The translations under genes and the position numbers were made by a program. DNA of 56,917 nt, from contig JANNOI010000005.1 in NCBI GenBank assembly GCA_031398975.1, positions 1-56,917 of the forward strand. Direction: 5' to 3'. The notes under the pieces are model-generated. The model had not been told where the DNA came from and did no database searches. It was given only the letters and a program-made list of their open reading frames with translations. This document shows positions 26,200-34,740 of this stretch, one piece after another (the first letter of the stretch is position 1; every line of letters starts with the position of its first letter). Source of the DNA: JAKFWI01 sp031398975. Its GTDB lineage: Bacteria > Pseudomonadota > Alphaproteobacteria > Caulobacterales > Aquidulcibacteraceae.

Positions 26200-27432
26200 G
26201 TGTCAGAACAGTCCGCCAACCTCGCGCTGACCTTTCTCGCCGCCGCGCAGGCGCAAAAGCATGTCAGCGTCAACGAAAGTCTGTTGCGGCTGGATGCGCT
26301 GGTGCAGCTGTCCGTCGTGTCCGCCACCACGAGCGTCCAGCCTTCGGCGCCCTCCGATGGCCAAGTCTATATCCTGCCGGCGGGCAAGACCGGGGCGGCG
26401 TGGGGCGCGATGGCCGATCACGCGCTGGCCTATTGGCGCGACGGCGTTTGGGAGCAACTGACCCCGCGCGAGGGATGGCTCGCCTGGATCCGCGATGCCG
26501 ATTTGCTGGTTGTTTATTCCGGCGCCGGATGGTCCGTGTCGGGGCTTCGGGCGGGGCTTGGCCTTGGGAGCGCGGCCCTGAAGGCGACCGGCGCCAGCGG
26601 CGACGCGGTGCCGCTCCTCAACGGCGCCAATACGTGGGGCGCGAACCAGACTTTAGCGGCCAATCTGCTGGTGGACGCAACGCGCGTACGCGACATCGGC
26701 GCGAGCGCAACGACGCTGCGCTACGTCCACGCCGCGGGGGTGTATTGCGACCAGCTGACGCTCGACAACGCCGCCTCCGCCCCGAGCGGCAATGCGAACG
26801 AGCGGTACTGGGATTTCTACGCGGGCGGGTCGACCTTTCAGGTCCGTGCAGTCAACGACGCCTACAGTTCCGCGGCCACGGCGCTTTCCATCGTGCGCTC
26901 GGGCGCGACGCTTTCCTACCTCGCGTTTGGCGCCTCGGTGCGCCCGAGTGCGGACAACGCCTATGCCCTGGGCGCCGCCTCGAACCGCTGGTCGACCGTC
27001 TACGCCGGCACGGGCGCGATCAACACCTCGGATGCGCGGGAAAAAACCGCGCTGCAGCCCGTGTCGGAGGCGCTGAAGCGCGCGGTGAAAACGGTTCTCG
27101 CTGGCGTGGGCGTGTTCCAATGGCTGTCAAGCGTCGCCGCAAAGGGCGCAGACGGGGCGCGGCTCCATGTCGGCGTGACGGCGCAAGCGGTGCGTAACGC
27201 GTTCCTCGCCGAGGGGCTGGACCCCGAACGCTACGGGCTGTTCTGCGCCGATCCGCTGTTCGAGACCGTCGAGACGGAACCGTCGCGGATGGAGACCAGC
27301 GAGGACGGGGCGCGAAGCTATGTTCCATCGAAGTCAGAAACGCGCCCAGTCCTTGACGATAACGGCGCCCAGATGATCCGCCTCGGCGTGCGCGCGGATC
27401 AATTGCTCTGGCTGGCGCTGGCCGCAGTCTGA
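26200..27432 (+). CDS. DUF2793 protein with C-terminal S74 intramolecular chaperone
   Basis: A 410-residue phage-style protein. Residues 5-105 are DUF2793 (LALTFLAAAQAQKHVSVNES, then a tryptophan-rich REGWLAWIRDADLLVVYSG). The middle is a beta-repetitive spike region (WGANQTLAANLLVDATRVRD, LGAASNRWSTVYAGTG). From about 268 an S74 peptidase/chaperone domain follows: INTSDAREKTALQPVSEALK, whose Ser and Lys match the self-cleaving dyad of tail-spike and neck-appendage proteins. The GTG start has AGGAGG upstream. No capsid, portal or tail genes are nearby. As far as I recall, DUF2793 is typical of alphaproteobacterial phage and gene-transfer-agent proteins. It ends 2 bp from the converging hddA gene. 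Confidence 0.85.
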   Translation: MSEQSANLALTFLAAAQAQKHVSVNESLLRLDALVQLSVVSATTSVQPSAPSDGQVYILPAGKTGAAWGAMADHALAYWRDGVWEQLTPREGWLAWIRDADLLVVYSGAGWSVSGLRAGLGLGSAALKATGASGDAVPLLNGANTWGANQTLAANLLVDATRVRDIGASATTLRYVHAAGVYCDQLTLDNAASAPSGNANERYWDFYAGGSTFQVRAVNDAYSSAATALSIVRSGATLSYLAFGASVRPSADNAYALGAASNRWSTVYAGTGAINTSDAREKTALQPVSEALKRAVKTVLAGVGVFQWLSSVAAKGADGARLHVGVTAQAVRNAFLAEGLDPERYGLFCADPLFETVETEPSRMETSEDGARSYVPSKSETRPVLDDNGAQMIRLGVRADQLLWLALAAV

Positions 27433-27434
27433 CT

Positions 27435-28424
27435 TTATGTCGTTGGATTGTAGAAGATGATCCGGCTGCCCAGGGGATCGAACTTGAACGGCACCCGACG
27501 CAGGCGGGGCAGGGCGCGCGCGATGGCGCCATGGTGTTCGCGCGGCGCATAGAACATCAAAAAGCCGCCTGAGCCCGCCCCCAGGATTTTGCCGCCCTCC
27601 GCCCCGGCAGCACGCCCGGCGGCGTACCATTCGTCGATGTCTTCGCTGCTGACGCCGTGGGAAAGACTTTTCTTTAGCTCCCAGTTTTCGTGCAGGATTG
27701 GGCCGAACGTGTCCAACAGCCCGCGTCCGAAATCGTCGCGCAGCGCGTAGGCGAGCGCGACCATCCGGCGCATCGTGTCCTGCTTGTCCCGCTCGTCGGC
27801 GAGGTTGGCGGACTGCTCTTTGAGGATCGCGGAGGCGCTGCGGGTGATGCCGGTATAGAACACGATGATGTTGCGTTCCAGTTCGTCACGCCGCTCCGGC
27901 GGCATGACGATCGGGGTCACGACGACGGTGTCGTCGGGCCGGAACTCGATCAGATTCAGCCCGCCATAGGCAGCCGCGTATTGATCCTGTTTGCCGATCG
28001 GCTCCTGACAAAGCTCGATCTCCACCTCGCAGCTCATTGCGCCCAGGTCCGTAGCCGCCATGTGCCGTCCGAGATAAGCGCAAAGCGCGTTGATCAGCCC
28101 GACGGTGAACGAACTCGATGAGCCAAGCCCGGTGCCGCGCGAGGGGATATCTGCGATCGTCGTGATCTCCACGCCGCCCTCGACGCCGAGCCGGCCGAAC
28201 GTGGCGCGCACGATCGGGTGCTCGATGTCCGCGAGGCGCGTCGCCTCCTCGGTCTTTGAGTAGGCGAGGCGGATGCCGCCGTCGAATTTCTTGTTGAGAT
28301 TGACATAGACGTATTTGTCGATCGTCGTGCTCAGCACCGCGCCGCCGTGGCGACGGTAGAATACCGGTATGTCGCTGCCCCCGCCCACGAAGCTCATGCG
28401 CAGCGGCGTTCTGCTGATGATCAT
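27435..28424 (-). CDS. hddA: D-glycero-alpha-D-manno-heptose-7-phosphate kinase (GHMP)
   Basis: A 329-residue GHMP kinase: MIISRTPLRMSFVGGGSDIP, the ATP motif GTGLGSSSSFTVGLINAL, GKQDQYAAAYGGLN, and the C-terminal GGKILGAGSGGFLMFYAP. This is the HddA type, which phosphorylates C1 of heptose-7-phosphate in the GDP-heptose pathway. The ATG at 28424 overlaps the upstream fusion gene's stop (ATGA). It is last in the gmhA operon. Confidence 0.92.
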   Translation of the reverse strand: MIISRTPLRMSFVGGGSDIPVFYRRHGGAVLSTTIDKYVYVNLNKKFDGGIRLAYSKTEEATRLADIEHPIVRATFGRLGVEGGVEITTIADIPSRGTGLGSSSSFTVGLINALCAYLGRHMAATDLGAMSCEVEIELCQEPIGKQDQYAAAYGGLNLIEFRPDDTVVVTPIVMPPERRDELERNIIVFYTGITRSASAILKEQSANLADERDKQDTMRRMVALAYALRDDFGRGLLDTFGPILHENWELKKSLSHGVSSEDIDEWYAAGRAAGAEGGKILGAGSGGFLMFYAPREHHGAIARALPRLRRVPFKFDPLGSRIIFYNPTT

Positions 28425-30322
28425 GGCGGGCCCCCGTCCAGACTGAACACCCATTGCGCCGAGGCTTTGGTGGCGAGAACCGGCCCATATTCATCCGCCA
28501 GTCGCGCCTCGTGTGTGCGCGCGGCCTCTTCCGGCCCGGCTGCGCCGCGCGCCAGCAGATCGCGCAGCACCCGCTCGGCGCGCAAGGGCTCATCAGCCTC
28601 TAGGAAGCAGCGGTGGGTTATCCGTTTGGTTTCGAACGCCGCCGCAAGGGCGGGAACGCCCTCCAGGATTAGGATTTCGTTCGCGCCTACCACAAGCGGC
28701 GCCAGCGGGCCCGCGCGCCTTGTCTGTCGGTCATAGGTCGCAGCGATGGCGTCGATACTCTCTCCCGCCAGCCAGGGGCCCAGCGCGGCGCGTGCGGCGT
28801 CCAAGTCAAACCGGCCGAAAAGACCCGGCGCCCGCCGCTCTGCGCTTTTGATCCAGCGGTCCAGGCTGACCACGGCGGCCTTTTGTCCACGCCGGCGCAG
28901 CGCATCGGCGATCACCGCCGCCGCCGTCGATTTGCCCGCGCGCGCCGGTCCCCCGATCAGAACCAGATCGCCGGGGCCGATTGCGTCGAGCAGCGCTTCG
29001 GCGCGGCGCAGGATCAGGGGGTGGTGGACGGTGATTAGCCGGGCGGCGGCGAGCACGTCCTCGACGATGAAGTCTGGAGAGCCTGGATGTTTGCCGTCGC
29101 GTCCGCCCTCGCCGGTGCGCACCAAGACGGCGCGGACGCCGGCGCGGTTGGCGGTCAGCATGTCGGCTGTGCTGTCTCCGACAAACCAGGAGCGCGCGCG
29201 GTCGGAGTTCAAAGTCTGGGCGGCGTCATCCACAAGGCCGGTTTGCGGCTTCCGGCAGGCGCAGGCCATCTTCAAGTCGGCGCGCTCGCCGGGAAAGCCT
29301 GCGTCGGGGTGATGAGGGCAATAGCGGATGAGATCGAGGAACGCGCCGGCCCGGCCGAGTTCGGTCTCGAGTTTGGCATGAATGCGGGCGAGGCCCGCGA
29401 CGTCCACGTCCCCGCGCGCGATCACCGGCTGGTTGGTGACCAGCGCCACCCGGAACTCCGCGTCATTGAACAGGCGTACCGCCTCGGCCGCCCCCGGCAG
29501 CAGCGCAAGGGCTTCGGGAGAGCGCACATAATCGCGCAGCGCATTCAACGTGCCGTCGCGGTCCAGGAAAATGCAGGCCTGGGGCTGCGTCAGACTTGCC
29601 CGCGCGACCACGCCAGTCCGGAGGTGACGCTCCACCTTGTCCAGCCGCTTGGGCGCGCCAAGGTCTTTGATGTATTCAAAGCTGCGATAGCCCCGCAGTT
29701 TGGCGCCGGCTTTAAGGAGGGCGGGGAATAGATCCTTGGCGAAGTCGCACGGCGTCGCAAAGTCTTTAAGCGGGGCCAGCGCCTCGCGCTCGACGGCGTA
29801 GAAAGCGGCGTTGACAAGGTTGGGCAGCCAGGCGTCTTCGGGGTGAGGGTAGCCGTGGAAGGCGAGGATGGCGCCCGCCTCGTCCACCTCGACGAGATCG
29901 CTGTCGTGGGGGTGGTCGTTGGGATGCAGAAAGAGCGTCGCGTCCGCTCCGCTTTCGCGGTGGGCGGCGACGAAGCGCGCGATGTCTATGTTGAACAGCG
30001 TGTCGCCGTAGATCACGAGAAAGGCCGGGTCTAGGGCGTCGAGGCACGCCAAAGTCGCGCCAGCCGTGCCCTTCGGAGACCCGTCGTCAATCAGGCGGAC
30101 CGCACAGCCCAGATCGCCCCGGCCGGCGAAGAAAGTCTCGATCTGGTCGGCGGCGTGGTTGACAAGCACGACCGCCTCGCGGATCCCGAAACGTGCGAGT
30201 TCCCGGATCTGCCTTTCCAGCAGCGGAACGCCATCGACCTCGACCAGCGGTTTCAGCTTGCCGTTCAGCCGTTCCGCGAGGCGGGAACCCTTGCCGCCTG
30301 CAAGCACAACCGCCTGTCTCAC
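28421..30322 (-). CDS. Three-domain fusion: sugar-phosphate nucleotidyltransferase, HAD heptose phosphatase, P-loop kinase
   Basis: A 633-residue protein. Residues 1-235 are a nucleotidyltransferase (VVLAGGKGSRLAERLNGKLK, VIYGDTLFNIDIARF) of the HddC/heptose-1-phosphate guanylyltransferase type. Residues 248-430 are a HAD-IIIA phosphatase like GmhB (IFLDRDGTLNALRDYV at 251, ALVTNQP, a Cys/His zinc loop CPHHPDAGF ... CACRKP, VGDSTADMLTANRAG). Residues 450-633 are a P-loop kinase resembling uridine kinase (GGPARAGKST Walker A at 457-466, LDRW, LILEGVPALAAAF). The first two steps belong to GDP-D-glycero-D-manno-heptose synthesis; the kinase substrate is unknown. GTG start directly after the SDR gene's TAG. 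Confidence 0.88.
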   Translation of the reverse strand: MRQAVVLAGGKGSRLAERLNGKLKPLVEVDGVPLLERQIRELARFGIREAVVLVNHAADQIETFFAGRGDLGCAVRLIDDGSPKGTAGATLACLDALDPAFLVIYGDTLFNIDIARFVAAHRESGADATLFLHPNDHPHDSDLVEVDEAGAILAFHGYPHPEDAWLPNLVNAAFYAVEREALAPLKDFATPCDFAKDLFPALLKAGAKLRGYRSFEYIKDLGAPKRLDKVERHLRTGVVARASLTQPQACIFLDRDGTLNALRDYVRSPEALALLPGAAEAVRLFNDAEFRVALVTNQPVIARGDVDVAGLARIHAKLETELGRAGAFLDLIRYCPHHPDAGFPGERADLKMACACRKPQTGLVDDAAQTLNSDRARSWFVGDSTADMLTANRAGVRAVLVRTGEGGRDGKHPGSPDFIVEDVLAAARLITVHHPLILRRAEALLDAIGPGDLVLIGGPARAGKSTAAAVIADALRRRGQKAAVVSLDRWIKSAERRAPGLFGRFDLDAARAALGPWLAGESIDAIAATYDRQTRRAGPLAPLVVGANEILILEGVPALAAAFETKRITHRCFLEADEPLRAERVLRDLLARGAAGPEEAARTHEARLADEYGPVLATKASAQWVFSLDGGPP

Positions 30323-31288
30323 CTAAAGCCCCTCTTGCGCCGCGATCTCTTCCACCGCGCGGCCCACCGCCTCGCGCGAGGACAGCGCCGGGCGCCATCC
30401 AAGCGCCGCGAGGCGCTCGATCGAATAGCGGAAGCGCGGCACGTCGCCCACCCAGCCGCGGTCGCCCACGCCGAAGTGCAGAACGGCGCGCGGGCTGATC
30501 CGGTCGCGTACAGATTCCGCAATCGCGCGCACGGTGACGCCGTCGTCCGGGGGGCCTATGTTGAACACATTGTAGCGGCCTTGCGCGTGATCGGCGATGT
30601 GCAGCATGGCCGCCACGAGGTCGTGGGCGTGGAGGTAGAGTTTTTGTTGGGTCCCGTCGCCCAGCACGTCGAGGCGATCGGGTGTGGCGGCGAGCTTGCG
30701 GGCCAAGTCAAGTATGACGCCATGGGTCGCGGGCGCGCCCACCACGTTGGGAAAGCGAAAGATGTCGGCGCGCGGCAGATAGGCCTCGACCGCGGCGCGG
30801 ATCTGGGCCTCGCTGGCGAGCTTCATGGCCCCGTAGTTTGAAATCGGCGCGAGCGGGCCGACATCCTCATGGATCAAAGTCTGCCGGAAATCGCCATAGA
30901 TCGCCGAGCTCGAGGCGAAGCGCAGCGCGGGGATCGCGAGGTCGCGCATCACCAGCAGCGTATTGAACGTCGTGAGGAAGGTGTCGCGAAAGTCGATCCG
31001 AGGATCGGCCACGCCCGCGGGGATGTCTGAATTGGCCGCGAGGTGCCAGACTTCGTCGATCGGGGTGCGGTGGTGGACGGCGCGCGCGCCCGCCAGGAAC
31101 GCCTCGAGGTCCGAACAATCGATCTTCTCCAGCGCAACCCTGCCTGTAGCCGCGAAGCGATCGAGGTGGCGCGGGCTGCCGCGGCTGTAATTGTCAAGTG
31201 CGGTCACGGCGTGCCCGCGCGCCAGCAGGACCTCAATCAGATTGACGCTGACAAAGCCCGCGCCGCCGGTGATCAGGTGATGGGCCAC
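30323..31288 (-). CDS. NAD-dependent epimerase/dehydratase (extended SDR)
   Basis: A 321-residue SDR: HLITGGAGFVSVNLIEVLLA (NAD site, with V where I/L-G is usual), HLAANSDIPAGVADPRIDFR, SSSAIYG and the YGAMK catalytic pair, ending with FRYSIERLAALGWRP. The context between gmhA and the heptose nucleotidyltransferase fusion suggests it acts on GDP-heptose, for example as a 4,6-dehydratase or epimerase, but its substrate cannot be read from sequence. Confidence 0.85.
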   Translation of the reverse strand: MAHHLITGGAGFVSVNLIEVLLARGHAVTALDNYSRGSPRHLDRFAATGRVALEKIDCSDLEAFLAGARAVHHRTPIDEVWHLAANSDIPAGVADPRIDFRDTFLTTFNTLLVMRDLAIPALRFASSSAIYGDFRQTLIHEDVGPLAPISNYGAMKLASEAQIRAAVEAYLPRADIFRFPNVVGAPATHGVILDLARKLAATPDRLDVLGDGTQQKLYLHAHDLVAAMLHIADHAQGRYNVFNIGPPDDGVTVRAIAESVRDRISPRAVLHFGVGDRGWVGDVPRFRYSIERLAALGWRPALSSREAVGRAVEEIAAQEGL

Positions 31289-31319
31289 ATCCGTCCTTTC
31301 CTGACTCGCGCGCGCGGCT

Positions 31320-31934
31320 TTAGGCGCGATCGCGGCGGTGGGCTATGAATTGCGCAAGGACATGCATCAGCGCCTGATGCGCATCCTCCACGACGCCGTA
31401 ATTATCGGCCGCCACATGCAGCGAAACCTGCGCGGCCGCTTTGAGTTTGCCGCCCTTGAACCCCGAAAGACCGATGCTCGACAGGCCCGCGGCATGCGCG
31501 CGCTCGACCGCAGCGATGATGTTTGGGCTGTCGCCCGAAGACGAGATGGCCACCAGCACGTCTCCGGCGGCGCCGAAGAAGCCGATCTGGGTGGAAAACA
31601 CTTTCTCAAAACCGTAATCGTTGGCGATGGCGGAATAGAGCGCGACATTGGACGTCAGCGACAGCGTCGAAATTGCGGCGCGCCCCTCGACATGGGTGCC
31701 CTTGGTCCAGTCGCAGCACAAATGGTCCGCGATCGCGGCCGAGCCGCCATTGCCGATCGCGTAGATGCGTTTGCCCGCTGCGGCGGCGGTCTCGATCAAG
31801 GCGCACGCACGGTCGAGCGCTTCGGGATCGACGGAGGTCAGCGCGGCCTGCAGGCGGTCGGCGTAGCCCGTCAGGTAGGCGCCGATCGAGGACGCGTCGA
31901 ACGTCTCGTTGCGGCGCCGAGGATCGATTTCCAT
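31320..31934 (-). CDS. gmhA: Phosphoheptose isomerase (SIS domain)
   Basis: A 204-residue SIS protein: RIYAIGNGGSAAIADHLCCD (sugar-phosphate loop), VLVAISSSGDSPNIIAAVER, and the C-terminal GVVEDAHQALMHVLAQFIA with the conserved Glu and His. GmhA converts sedoheptulose-7-phosphate to heptose-7-phosphate, the shared entry to both GDP- and ADP-heptose. Start is ATG 31934, or GTG 31940 two codons upstream. It is first in the heptose operon. Confidence 0.92.
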   Translation of the reverse strand: MEIDPRRRNETFDASSIGAYLTGYADRLQAALTSVDPEALDRACALIETAAAAGKRIYAIGNGGSAAIADHLCCDWTKGTHVEGRAAISTLSLTSNVALYSAIANDYGFEKVFSTQIGFFGAAGDVLVAISSSGDSPNIIAAVERAHAAGLSSIGLSGFKGGKLKAAAQVSLHVAADNYGVVEDAHQALMHVLAQFIAHRRDRA

Positions 31935-31966
31935 GCTCACCCCACCACGCGGCCTTCCAATAAAGG

Positions 31967-31995
31967 CTTAGGGTTGGGCGCAATGGCCTGTCAAG
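31967..31995 (-). promoter_or_regulatory. Candidate promoter for the gmhA operon
   Basis: In the 264-bp divergent gap between gmhA and rfbA, the minus strand has a perfect TTGACA (31990-31995) and, 17 bp on, the weak -10 CCTAAG (31967-31972). The rest of the gap is GC-rich with nothing else I can assign. Confidence 0.35.
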
Positions 31996-32198
31996 TACGC
32001 GCGGGTCCAGTCGAGGCGTGTCAGGTATAGACGTCTTAAGCCTTGCCGCGGCGAAATATAGGTGCGGCGTGCGCGGGGGCGCAGGCGCCGCTCGGGGCGG
32101 GGCCGCCGGGCGCGCATCCGCCTTCCGCGGCGGATCGATTTCGGTTATGGCCTAGGCGGGCGACTTCAGATCATGACCGAGGGCCGCAAAGGGTTTCC

Positions 32199-33104
32199 AT
32201 GGCGCGGAAAGGGATAATCCTCGCGGGCGGAAGCGGGATCCGGCTCTACCCGATGACCCAGGCGGTGGTGAAGCAGCTGCTGCCTGTCTACGACAAGCCT
32301 ATGGTGTTCTACCCCCTTTCGACGCTGATGCTTGCCGGCGTGCGCGAAATACTGATCATCACGACGCCGCGCGATCTCGCTGCTTTCGAAAATCTTCTGG
32401 GCGACGGCGCCCGGTACGGCCTCACGCTCCGCTATGCGGTGCAGCCGCACCCGGGCGGGCTCGCCGAGGCGTTCATCATCGGGCGCGATTTCGTTGGCGA
32501 CGACCCCGTCTGCCTGGTCCTGGGGGACAATCTGTTTTATGGCCATGGCCTGCAGGATCTGCTGGCGCAGGCCAACGCCGCCACGCACGGGGCGGTCGTC
32601 TTCTCCTATCGGGTCAACAATCCCGAGCGGTACGGCGTGATCGGGTTCGACGCACGCGGCCGGCCTGACAGGCTGGAAGAGAAGCCGCAGCGCTTCATTT
32701 CAAACTATGCCGTAACCGGACTATATTTCTATGACAATGCGGTGCTGGACATCGCCGCGGCGCTGACGCCTTCGGCGCGGGGGGAGTTGGAGATCACCGA
32801 CGTCAACCGCGTCTATCTCGAGCGCGGCGCGCTGCAATGCATCCGCATGGAGCGCGGCTTCGCGTGGCTCGATGCGGGCACGCCGGAAAGTCTGCTCGAA
32901 AGCGCGCACTTCGTGCAAACGATCGAGCGTCGCCAGGGTCAGCGCATCGCGTGTCTCGAAGAGATCGCCGCCCGCAGCGGCTTTATCGAGCCGGCTCAGC
33001 TTCTCGAAATCGCCAAGCCGATCGCAAAAAGCGATTACGGCGCTTATCTGACTCAAGTCGGAATGGAGCTGCTGCAAGAGGCGGCCGGCCAGGAGCGGCG
33101 CTGA
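32199..33104 (+). CDS. rfbA: Glucose-1-phosphate thymidylyltransferase
   Basis: A 301-residue RmlA enzyme: KGIILAGGSGIRLYPMTQAV, QLLPVYDKPMVFYPLSTLML, LVLGDNLFYGHGL, YRVNNPERYGVIGFD, LEITDVNRVYLERG and WLDAGTPESLLESA. It makes dTDP-glucose from glucose-1-phosphate and dTTP. The normally invariant Thr of GGSGTRL is Ile here. The start is the ATG at 32199. It is first in the rfbACBD operon, divergent from gmhA. Confidence 0.95.
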   Translation: MARKGIILAGGSGIRLYPMTQAVVKQLLPVYDKPMVFYPLSTLMLAGVREILIITTPRDLAAFENLLGDGARYGLTLRYAVQPHPGGLAEAFIIGRDFVGDDPVCLVLGDNLFYGHGLQDLLAQANAATHGAVVFSYRVNNPERYGVIGFDARGRPDRLEEKPQRFISNYAVTGLYFYDNAVLDIAAALTPSARGELEITDVNRVYLERGALQCIRMERGFAWLDAGTPESLLESAHFVQTIERRQGQRIACLEEIAARSGFIEPAQLLEIAKPIAKSDYGAYLTQVGMELLQEAAGQERR

Positions 33105-33661
33105 TGTTCACGCGCCTTGCGATCCCGGAGGTTTTCCTCTTCACCCCGGCGCGGGTGGAGGACGCCCGCGGCGTGTTCACCGAGACGTTCAACCGCGCCC
33201 TGCTGGAGCCGATGAGCGGGGCGATCAATTGGGTCCAGGACAACAGCTCGCGATCCCACGCCGCCGGTACGGTGCGCGGCTTGCACCTGCAGATCGGCGC
33301 GTTCGCGCAAGACAAGCTTGTCGCGTGCACGCGCGGCAGCATTCTGGACGTGGCCGTCGACGTCCGGCGCGGCTCGCCCACGTTCGGCGCGCACGTGTGC
33401 GCACGCCTCAGCGAGGAAAACGGGACGCAGATGTTCGTCCCCCGCGGCTTCGCCCACGGCTTCATCACCTGCGAGCCCAATTGTCAGGTCACGTACAAAG
33501 TCTCTAACTATTACAATCCCGACGCTCAGCGCTGCATCCGCTGGAACGATCCCGCGCTCGGCATCGATTGGGGCGAATACGCGGCTGCGCCGACGCTTTC
33601 CGCGCGCGACGCGCAGGCCCCGCTGCTCGCGCAGTGCCCGGCGTTTTTCCACTATCCCTGA
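33104..33661 (+). CDS. rfbC: dTDP-4-dehydrorhamnose 3,5-epimerase
   Basis: A 185-residue cupin-type RmlC: DARGVFTETFNRA, DNSSRSHAAGTVRGLHLQ (catalytic His in RGLH), FVPRGFAHGFIT, and YKVSNYYNPDAQRCIRWNDP (catalytic Tyr). The residue after RGLH is Leu rather than the usual Tyr. The start overlaps the rfbA stop (TGATG). Confidence 0.95.
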   Translation: MFTRLAIPEVFLFTPARVEDARGVFTETFNRALLEPMSGAINWVQDNSSRSHAAGTVRGLHLQIGAFAQDKLVACTRGSILDVAVDVRRGSPTFGAHVCARLSEENGTQMFVPRGFAHGFITCEPNCQVTYKVSNYYNPDAQRCIRWNDPALGIDWGEYAAAPTLSARDAQAPLLAQCPAFFHYP

Positions 33662-33684
33662 GGCTGGCGCGCGGAGGCGACGGC

Positions 33685-34740
33685 ATGCGCATCATGATCA
33701 CGGGCGGGGCGGGCTTCATCGGATCAGCGGTGGTGCGCCACCTCATCGCCGAGGGCGTGGACGCCCTAGTGGTCGACAAACTGACTTACGCCGGCAATCT
33801 CGCCTCGCTTCGAGAGGTTAGCGAATCGCCACGTTTCACCCTTGCGCAAACCGATATTTGCAATGGGGAGGCGATAAGAGGGGTGTTCGGCCAGTATGAG
33901 CCCGACGCCGTGATGCACCTTGCGGCGGAAACCCATGTCGATCGCTCGATCACAGGCGCGGAGGCTTTCATCCAGACCAACATCGCGGGGACGTTCCAAC
34001 TTCTGGAGGCCGCGCGGGCCTATTGGGAGCGCCTTGGCGGGGCGCGGCGCGACAGCTTCCGTTTTCTGCACGTCTCGACGGACGAGGTGTACGGATCACT
34101 CGGCGAAACGGGCCTGTTCCGCGAGGGGGACCGGTACGAGCCTCGGTCGCCTTACGCCGCGAGCAAGGCGGCGTCGGACCATCTTGTCAGGGCCTGGGGC
34201 CATACCTACGGGCTTCCGGTGTTGGTCTCCAATTGCTCCAACAATTACGGCCCCCGTCAACTGCCGGAAAAACTCATCCCGCTGATGATCCTCAATGGCC
34301 TCGAAGGGCTTGCCCTGCCTGTTTATGGCGATGGACGCAATGTGCGCGACTGGCTTTATGTCGAGGATCACGCGCGTGCGCTCTGGACGATTCTGAGGAA
34401 CGGCCGCGTCGGGCAGACGTATCATGTCGGAGGGGGCAATGAGCGCACCAATCTCGAAGTGGTCTACCGCATCTGTGACCTGTTGGATACGATGGCGCCG
34501 TCGCAGCGCCCGCGCCGGGAGCAGGTGCGGTTCGTCGCCGACCGCCCGGGGCACGACAGACGCTATGGCGTCGATGCGTCCAAGTTGAAGAGCGAACTTG
34601 GGTGGCGCGCCGCGCACCCGTTCGAGTCCGGGATCGAGGCGACCGTGCGGTGGTACATCGACAATTCCGCGTGGTGGGAGCCGCTGCGCGAGGCCGGTCA
34701 CGGCCGCGGCCGGCTGGGCCTTCCGGCGCAGCAGCCGTGA
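33685..34740 (+). CDS. rfbB: dTDP-glucose 4,6-dehydratase
   Basis: A 351-residue RmlB: MITGGAGFIGSAVVRHLIAE, VVDKLTYAGNLASL, HLAAETHVDRSITGAEAFIQ, FLHVSTDEVYGSLG with YAASKAASDHLVRAW (Thr-Asp-Glu and YxxxK), SNCSNNYGPRQLPEKLIPLM, and VADRPGHDRRY. Full length with all catalytic residues. A short GC-rich tail (GHGRGRLGLPAQQP) follows. Confidence 0.96.
   Translation: MRIMITGGAGFIGSAVVRHLIAEGVDALVVDKLTYAGNLASLREVSESPRFTLAQTDICNGEAIRGVFGQYEPDAVMHLAAETHVDRSITGAEAFIQTNIAGTFQLLEAARAYWERLGGARRDSFRFLHVSTDEVYGSLGETGLFREGDRYEPRSPYAASKAASDHLVRAWGHTYGLPVLVSNCSNNYGPRQLPEKLIPLMILNGLEGLALPVYGDGRNVRDWLYVEDHARALWTILRNGRVGQTYHVGGGNERTNLEVVYRICDLLDTMAPSQRPRREQVRFVADRPGHDRRYGVDASKLKSELGWRAAHPFESGIEATVRWYIDNSAWWEPLREAGHGRGRLGLPAQQP

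Noticed and set aside
26200..27432. Prophage or gene-transfer-agent island
   Set aside because: Only one phage-type gene is present; no terminase, portal, capsid, tail, integrase or attachment site is visible around it.
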